In this document: positions 6,184 through 10,709 of the stretch, in pieces | How positions within the stretch are numbered: the first letter of the stretch is position 1 | Layout: each line of letters opens with the position of its first letter | Assembly (NCBI GenBank): GCA_025358985.1 | Contig: JANYHQ010000341.1 | Span: 1 to 10,709, forward strand | Length of the DNA: 10,709 nt | Direction: 5' to 3' | Origin: Acidimicrobiales bacterium | Lineage (GTDB): Bacteria; Actinomycetota; Acidimicrobiia; Acidimicrobiales; JANYDT01 | Notes under the pieces: model-generated | Database searches by the model: none | What the model saw: only the letters and a program-made list of their open reading frames with translations | What the model was told of the DNA's origin: nothing | Made by a program: the position numbers and the translations under genes

Positions 6184-7842
6184 ATGTACGCAGAGCGACC
6201 CTGGCTTCGCCAGTATTTGCCGGGGATGCCCTCGGACATCGAGATTCCCTTCGAGTCGGGCCTCGACATGTTCACGGCCGCCGTTCGGACATCGGCGGAC
6301 CGTCCACTTATCCATTACTTCGGCCGAACGTTGTCGATCGCAGAAGTCGATAGACACACTGATGCATTGGCGGCCGCATTCATTGAACGCGGATTTGCCC
6401 ACGGCGAACGCGTAGCTCTGTATCTCCAGAACGTCCCCCAGTTCGTCCTGGCCGTCATTGCCACGTGGAAAGCCGGAGGCATCGTGGTGTCGGTGAACCC
6501 CATGAACAAGGGTCGCGAGTTGGCATATGTGCTGGAGGACTCCGGGGCCACAGTGCTGGTGACACTGGAGTCGCTGTACGCCGAAGTAGCGCGCGATGTG
6601 GTGTCGAACAGCACCGCCGTTCGTACGGTCATCACCACCAGCGAGCTCGACTTCTTGGGCGACGAACGCCCCAGCGTGATGGCGACATCGGTGAAGACCC
6701 CGCAGGACGGCACGCTCGACCTCGTTGACCTCATCGCCGCACACGACGGGCAGCGAGTACCAACTCCCACATTGCGTAGCGATGAGGTGGCCTTCCTCAC
6801 GTACACGTCTGGCACCACCGGTCCTCCGAAGGGAGCCACCAACACGCATCGCAACGTGGTGTTCAACTCCGAGGCCTACAAGACCTGGATGTCACTCACT
6901 CCGGACGACATCGTGTTGGGTGTGGCGCCGCTGTTCCACATCACCGGGCTCATCGCCCACCTCACAGTGGCGTTGTTGGTACCCATGCCCGTTGTGTTGG
7001 GGTACCGCTTCGACCCCGCCACCACCCTCGATCTCATCGAGCGTTACCGACCGACGTTCACCGTGGGCGCCATCACGGTGTACATCGCATTGATGAACGA
7101 CCCATCGTGTGCGGGACGCGACCTGTCCTCGCTCACGAAGGTATACAGCGGCGGGGCACCTATCGCCCCGTCGGTGGTCGAGCGCTTCGAGCGTGAAGTG
7201 GGTGCCTATATCCACAACATCTACGGCCTCACCGAAACCACATCTCCCTCCCACGGCGTGCCGATGGGGGCCCGCTCGCCCGTGGACCCAACGTCAGGTG
7301 CGCTATCAGTGGGTGTGCCGATCTTCAACACCGTGGTGCGCATCATCGACGAGCAGGGCAACGACGTGCCTACGGGCCAAATCGGCGAGTTCGTCACCAG
7401 CGGACCCCAGGTGGTGGCCGGCTACTGGAACAAGCCGGAGGAGACTGCGCATGCGCTACCGGGGGGCGATCTCCACACCGGTGACGTTGGTTTCATGGAC
7501 GCCGAAGGTTGGTTTTATGTCGTCGATCGCAAGAAGGACATGATCATTGCCTCCGGATACAAGGTGTGGCCGCGTGAGGTGGAAGACATGCTGTACCAAC
7601 ATGCCGCGGTGCGCGAGGCGGCGGTGGTGGGTGTGCCCGACGAATACCGCGGCGAAACGGTGAAGGCATTCGTCAGCCTCCGCCCGGGTACCTCCGCCGA
7701 TGAAGCGGAACTGATTGCGTTCTGCAAAGAGCGGATGGCGGCGTACAAGTATCCGCGCTCGATCGAGTTCGTGGATGAGCTTCCCAAGACCGTGACCGGC
7801 AAGATTCTGCGTAGGGAGCTCCGCACCCAGCCGACCAGCTAA
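6184..7842 (+). CDS. Acyl-CoA ligase 3 (long-chain-fatty-acid-CoA-ligase-like)
   Basis: A complete 552-aa AMP-dependent acid-CoA ligase. The phosphate loop YTSGTTGPPKG is at 207-217, LFHITG at 250-255, YSGGAP at 321-326, YGLTET at 347-352, the HTGD aspartate at D434, the hinge VDRKKDMI at 447-454, GYKVWPREVE at 458-467 and the catalytic lysine in TVTGKILRRE at K540. The RKKDMIIxxGxxxxPxEVE pattern is that of long-chain or aryl acyl-CoA ligases rather than the GGENVY type of ligases 1 and 2. The start at 6184 has GAGGAG at 6173-6178, five bases upstream. The frame is open back to 6061, but the extra residues there are Arg/His-rich readthrough of the cyclase-family gene. It lies 41 bp after that gene, in one transcription unit, and likely activates an acid made by, or parallel to, its action. 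Confidence 0.94.
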   Translation: MYAERPWLRQYLPGMPSDIEIPFESGLDMFTAAVRTSADRPLIHYFGRTLSIAEVDRHTDALAAAFIERGFAHGERVALYLQNVPQFVLAVIATWKAGGIVVSVNPMNKGRELAYVLEDSGATVLVTLESLYAEVARDVVSNSTAVRTVITTSELDFLGDERPSVMATSVKTPQDGTLDLVDLIAAHDGQRVPTPTLRSDEVAFLTYTSGTTGPPKGATNTHRNVVFNSEAYKTWMSLTPDDIVLGVAPLFHITGLIAHLTVALLVPMPVVLGYRFDPATTLDLIERYRPTFTVGAITVYIALMNDPSCAGRDLSSLTKVYSGGAPIAPSVVERFEREVGAYIHNIYGLTETTSPSHGVPMGARSPVDPTSGALSVGVPIFNTVVRIIDEQGNDVPTGQIGEFVTSGPQVVAGYWNKPEETAHALPGGDLHTGDVGFMDAEGWFYVVDRKKDMIIASGYKVWPREVEDMLYQHAAVREAAVVGVPDEYRGETVKAFVSLRPGTSADEAELIAFCKERMAAYKYPRSIEFVDELPKTVTGKILRRELRTQPTS

Positions 7843-7928
7843 TTCCTCCGCCAGGTCGACCACGTCGTCATTGTGGACGCCTGATCGTCTCGACTGTCGT
7901 AGTCCATTGGCGGTGGCACACTGCGAGG

Positions 7929-9356
7929 ATGCGCAATCACGATCAGCTGTACATCAACGGGGCCTGGGTCTCGTCCACCGGCACCGACACCATCGACGTA
8001 CTCGACGCCTCCACCGAGGAGGTCATGGGCCATGTTCCCCTGGGGACCGCTGAGGATGTGGATGCCGCCGTAGCTGCTGCCCGGGTCGCGTTCGACACCT
8101 GGTCGCTGACCCCGCCCGCCGACCGGGCCAACTATCTACTGGCCATCCAGGGGGCACTGGCGGCCCGGATGGACGAATTGGCAGAGGTGGTCACCGGCGA
8201 AGTGGGTATGCCGCTTGGTATGTCCAAGATGATCCAGGCCGGCCTGCCCGTAGGCGAATTCGGTAACTACGCGCAGATGGCCAAAGACTTTGTGTTCGAG
8301 GAGAAGATCGGCAATTCCATTGTGGTGCGCGAGCCCATTGGTGTGGTGGGTTGCATCACCCCGTGGAATTACCCGCTCTACCAGATTGCCCTCAAAGTGG
8401 CGGCGGCCATGGCGGCCGGTTGCACGGTGGTGTTGAAGCCCAGTGAAGTGGCGCCGTTCAATGCATTCATCTTGGCCGAGGCCATCCACGCTTCGGGGCT
8501 TCCCGCTGGCGTGTTCAACCTGGTGTCCGGTCTTGGTCCTGTTGTGGGTGAGGCCATCGCTGCGCACCCCGATGTGGACATGGTGTCGTTCACCGGATCC
8601 ACTCGCGCCGGTCGTCGTGTGATGGAAGTAGGCGCGCAGACAATCAAGAAGATTGCGCTGGAGTTGGGAGGCAAGTCGGCCAACATCTTGCTTGACGATC
8701 TAGACGACGATGCCATGGCCAAGGCTGTGGGTAAGGGTATTGGGGCGGCGTTCATGAACTCCGGTCAAACGTGTTCAGCCCTCACCCGCATGCTGGTGCC
8801 CGCATCACGTCATGACGCGGTGATGGATGTGGCAGCTCAGCAGTTGGCGGGCTGGACCATCGGTGATCCCAAAACCAATGCCGGTCGGTTGGGCCCTGTG
8901 ATTTCTGATGCGCAACGCACCCGTGTACGTGGCTTCATCGACAAGGGCATCGGCGAGGGAGCCACATTGGTGGGCGGCGGTTCCGAGCAACCCGACGACT
9001 TGGCGCAGGGGTATTACGTGAAGCCCACCATTTTCGCCAACGTCACGCCCGACATGACCATTGCCCAAGAAGAGATCTTCGGCCCGGTACTGGTGATCAT
9101 GCCCTACGCCGACGATGACGACGCCGTACGTATCGCCAATTCCACCCCATACGGCTTGAGTGGTGGTGTCACCGGAGCCGACCCGGAGCGAGCGCAGGCC
9201 ATTGCCCGACGGCTGCGTACCGGTCAGGTGGATGTCAATGGGGGCGGGTTCAACGCCATCGCCCCCTTCGGTGGATACAAGCAGTCCGGCAACGGACGTG
9301 AGCGCGGTCGCTTTGGCTTCGAGGAGTTCCTCGAAGTGAAGGCGATGCAGTTGTAA
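7929..9356 (+). CDS. NAD(P)-dependent aldehyde dehydrogenase
   Basis: A 475-aa aldehyde dehydrogenase that oxidises an aldehyde to its carboxylic acid. Landmarks in order are TPWNYP with the oxyanion-hole Asn (N147), KPSE with the cofactor-binding Lys (K170), FTGST (221-225), ELGGKS with the general-base Glu (E245), GQTC with the nucleophilic Cys (C282), EEIFGP with the ribose-binding Glu (E382) and PFGGYKQSGNGRERG near the C-terminus. All catalytic residues are intact and length is normal. The conserved N-terminal YINGAWV begins at residue 8, so 7929 is the right start region. However, GAGG directly abuts the ATG and no well-spaced ribosome site is present, so translation may be leaderless or weakly initiated. 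It lies 86 bp after ligase 3 in the same direction and could supply acid substrates to the neighbouring ligases. Confidence 0.95.
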   Translation: MRNHDQLYINGAWVSSTGTDTIDVLDASTEEVMGHVPLGTAEDVDAAVAAARVAFDTWSLTPPADRANYLLAIQGALAARMDELAEVVTGEVGMPLGMSKMIQAGLPVGEFGNYAQMAKDFVFEEKIGNSIVVREPIGVVGCITPWNYPLYQIALKVAAAMAAGCTVVLKPSEVAPFNAFILAEAIHASGLPAGVFNLVSGLGPVVGEAIAAHPDVDMVSFTGSTRAGRRVMEVGAQTIKKIALELGGKSANILLDDLDDDAMAKAVGKGIGAAFMNSGQTCSALTRMLVPASRHDAVMDVAAQQLAGWTIGDPKTNAGRLGPVISDAQRTRVRGFIDKGIGEGATLVGGGSEQPDDLAQGYYVKPTIFANVTPDMTIAQEEIFGPVLVIMPYADDDDAVRIANSTPYGLSGGVTGADPERAQAIARRLRTGQVDVNGGGFNAIAPFGGYKQSGNGRERGRFGFEEFLEVKAMQL

Positions 9357-9417
9357 TTCGCCTCCCCTACCAAGCCCACCGCCGAGTGTTCTTGTAGCAA
9401 AACTCCCCCGCCCGCAT

Positions 9418-9455
9418 CGAATTCTGCGACCGTAACGAACTGGTCGCAGAATTCG
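9418..9455. repeat. Perfect 14-bp inverted repeat with 10-nt loop upstream of acyl-CoA ligase 4
   Basis: CGAATTCTGCGACC (9418-9431) and GGTCGCAGAATTCG (9442-9455) are exact reverse complements around the loop GTAACGAACT. The dyad sits 61 bp after the aldehyde dehydrogenase stop and ends 21 bp before the ligase 4 start. As RNA it would form a strong hairpin. There is no U-tract after the right arm, so a classical intrinsic terminator is not supported, although actinobacterial terminators without U-tracts have been proposed. A long operator for a dimeric or tetrameric regulator, or a dispersed intergenic repeat, are alternatives. Confidence 0.85.
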
Positions 9456-9476
9456 GGTCGGGGTAGGTTCGGGCCT

Positions 9477-10709
9477 ATGCCAGACCCGATGACCTTCGAA
9501 GCGGCCGTAGCCGCCCTCAGTGCCCCCAACTCGCCGTTCGTCATGGAAGACGCCCAGGTACTCGGCGCCACCCAGACGGTGTTCACAGCCGCTCCGCCCA
9601 ACCTCCGCTACGCCTACGCCGCCGCCCGGGCCCACGGGGATCGCACATACCTGGTGTACGAGGGTGAGCGATGGAGCTTTGCCCACACCATGGCCCAGGC
9701 CGACGCATTGGCCGCCACCATGGTGGATCACTACGGCATCACCAAAGGTCAACGGGTGGCTGTGGCTATGCGCAACTTCCCTGAATGGATCGTGTCGTTC
9801 ATCGCCATAACATCCATTGGCGCTATCAATGTGTCACTCAATTCATGGTGGACCGCCGACGAACTGGCCTTTGGCTTGGAGGACTGCGGGGCTTCGCTCC
9901 TCATCGGTGACGATCCCCGTATCGCAAACTCACTGGCAACATGCCAGCACCTCGGTATCAAGGTGCTGGCGGTACGGTCCACCGAAGTACTGGATGGTGT
10001 GGACCTGTGGCAGAACGTGGTCCACGAGGGAGACGCACTCCCCACTGTCGACATCGCTCCTGATGATGACGCCACCATTCTCTATACGTCGGGCACCACC
10101 GGTCGTCCCAAGGGTGCAGTGTCTACCCATCGCGCCATCATCAGCGCGTTGCTGGGATTCGGGATGCGGGCCGCGGTGGAGGGCCTGCGGTACCCGGTAC
10201 CCGCTACTGATCCAGCGACCCCGGCGTCGCCTCCAACGTTCATCCTCATCGTGCCGCTATTTCACGTAACCGGATGTGTACCCGTCATGCTTGGCTCCAT
10301 GATTGGAGGCTCAAAATTGGTGATCATGTACAAATGGGATGCCGAGAAGGCACTGGAATTGATCCAAAATGAACAGGTGAACAATTTTGTGGGCGTACCT
10401 ACCCAGAGCTGGGATTTGGTGCACTCCCCCCGGTTTGGTGACTTCGATACGTCGAGTCTGCGCGGGGTGGGAGGCGGCGGTGCGCCGGCACCGGCGTCGC
10501 AAGTGGATCTGGTGGCCAAGAGCGTTCCCGGCGGAAGCCCCAATATCGGATACGGCATGACGGAGACCAATGCTTACGGTCCGCAGAACACCGGTCCCGA
10601 CTATGTGAATCACCCCACCAGTACCGGTCGGCCGATGCCCATCATGCAGATCGAAGTGCGCGATGAAGACATGAAGTCGGTAGCCACCGGGGCCCGCGGC
10701 GAGATCTGG
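9477..10709 (+). CDS. Acyl-CoA ligase 4 (AMP-dependent synthetase), C-terminus cut off by window edge
   Basis: An open frame of 411 codons from the ATG at 9477 to the window edge without a stop. The phosphate loop YTSGTTGRPKG is at 203-213, PLFHVTGC at 260-267, the GGGGAP turn at 332-337 and YGMTET at 359-364; the frame ends in GARGEIW just before the expected YW(x)NPE and HTGD region. The C-terminal lid and catalytic lysine lie beyond the window. It has a longer N-terminus before the core (about 40 residues) than ligases 1 and 2. A Pro-rich insertion (about 236-254) between the P-loop helix and the PLFHVTG strand is not seen in the other three. The ribosome site is weak (GGGTAGG, nine bases or so upstream), and a second in-frame ATG at 9489 has none better. 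It follows the aldehyde dehydrogenase after 120 bp containing the inverted repeat, so it may have its own control. Confidence 0.92.
   Translation, partial: MPDPMTFEAAVAALSAPNSPFVMEDAQVLGATQTVFTAAPPNLRYAYAAARAHGDRTYLVYEGERWSFAHTMAQADALAATMVDHYGITKGQRVAVAMRNFPEWIVSFIAITSIGAINVSLNSWWTADELAFGLEDCGASLLIGDDPRIANSLATCQHLGIKVLAVRSTEVLDGVDLWQNVVHEGDALPTVDIAPDDDATILYTSGTTGRPKGAVSTHRAIISALLGFGMRAAVEGLRYPVPATDPATPASPPTFILIVPLFHVTGCVPVMLGSMIGGSKLVIMYKWDAEKALELIQNEQVNNFVGVPTQSWDLVHSPRFGDFDTSSLRGVGGGGAPAPASQVDLVAKSVPGGSPNIGYGMTETNAYGPQNTGPDYVNHPTSTGRPMPIMQIEVRDEDMKSVATGARGEIW

Noticed and set aside
6073..6849. 258-codon minus-strand open frame over the cyclase-family end and ligase 3
   Set aside because: It is antisense to two genes with clear motifs and starts and shows no family features.
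7854..7861. GGTCGACC palindrome after ligase 3
   Set aside because: It is an 8-bp perfect palindrome only, expected by chance in GC-rich DNA.
9418..9455. Inverted repeat called as an intrinsic terminator of the aldehyde dehydrogenase
   Set aside because: No U-tract follows the right arm on the plus strand, so it is kept as a repeat of unknown role.
9418..9455. Inverted repeat as a mobile-element end or CRISPR unit
   Set aside because: There is a single copy, with no transposase, no target-site duplication recognised and no spaced repeats in the window.
8805..9752. 315-codon minus-strand open frame across the aldehyde dehydrogenase end, the inverted repeat and ligase 4
   Set aside because: It crosses two well-supported genes and the hairpin, and its Gly/His/Arg-rich product is typical of a shadow frame in GC-rich DNA.

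Overview
The window looks like chromosomal DNA of a GC-rich bacterium, most likely an actinomycete (Actinomycetota), perhaps of an Acidimicrobiia-like lineage. This is inferred from strongly G/C-biased third codon positions, an abundance of FadD-type acyl-CoA ligases, and a PPOX-fold oxidoreductase of the sort common in F420-using actinobacteria. No rRNA, tRNA, phage, transposase, CRISPR or defence gene is visible. The lineage call is inference, not a database result.

Layout. Left block: a minus-strand acyl-CoA ligase (1-1363, C-terminus cut by the window edge) is divergent from a plus-strand acyl-CoA ligase (1516-3051) across a 152-bp gap. The second ligase converges with a minus-strand NAD(P)-dependent reductase (3061-4152), leaving only 9 bp between the stop codons. 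The reductase resembles the PRISE family (progesterone 5-beta-reductase/iridoid synthase-like). Next is a 467-bp stretch (4153-4619) without a confident gene. It holds a possible 54-codon ORF, two small dyads and a TTGACA hexamer, and must carry the divergent control region.

Right block, all plus strand: a PPOX-fold flavin/F420 oxidoreductase (4620-5180) is translationally coupled to a cyclase-family (PF04199) metal-hydrolase homologue (5177-6142). After 41 bp comes a third acyl-CoA ligase (6184-7842), then an aldehyde dehydrogenase (7929-9356). A fourth acyl-CoA ligase starts at 9477 and runs off the right edge. A perfect 14-bp inverted repeat with a 10-nt loop (9418-9455) lies just upstream of the fourth ligase.

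Taken together the genes read as a carboxylic-acid/aldehyde catabolic locus. The aldehyde dehydrogenase would oxidise an aldehyde to an acid, the four ligases would activate acids to CoA thioesters, the PRISE-like reductase could reduce a conjugated enone, and the cyclase-family protein could hydrolyse a ring amide, lactone or similar bond. The substrate (terpenoid, steroid, aromatic or fatty acid) cannot be read from the sequence. The two edge-truncated ligases have no stop codon inside the window, so they are easily missed by simple ORF calling; both were read here directly from the nucleotides. I did not find a clearly new biological system. The items most worth a second look are the inverted repeat, the Gln-substituted metal motif of the cyclase-family protein, and the bacterial PRISE-like reductase.
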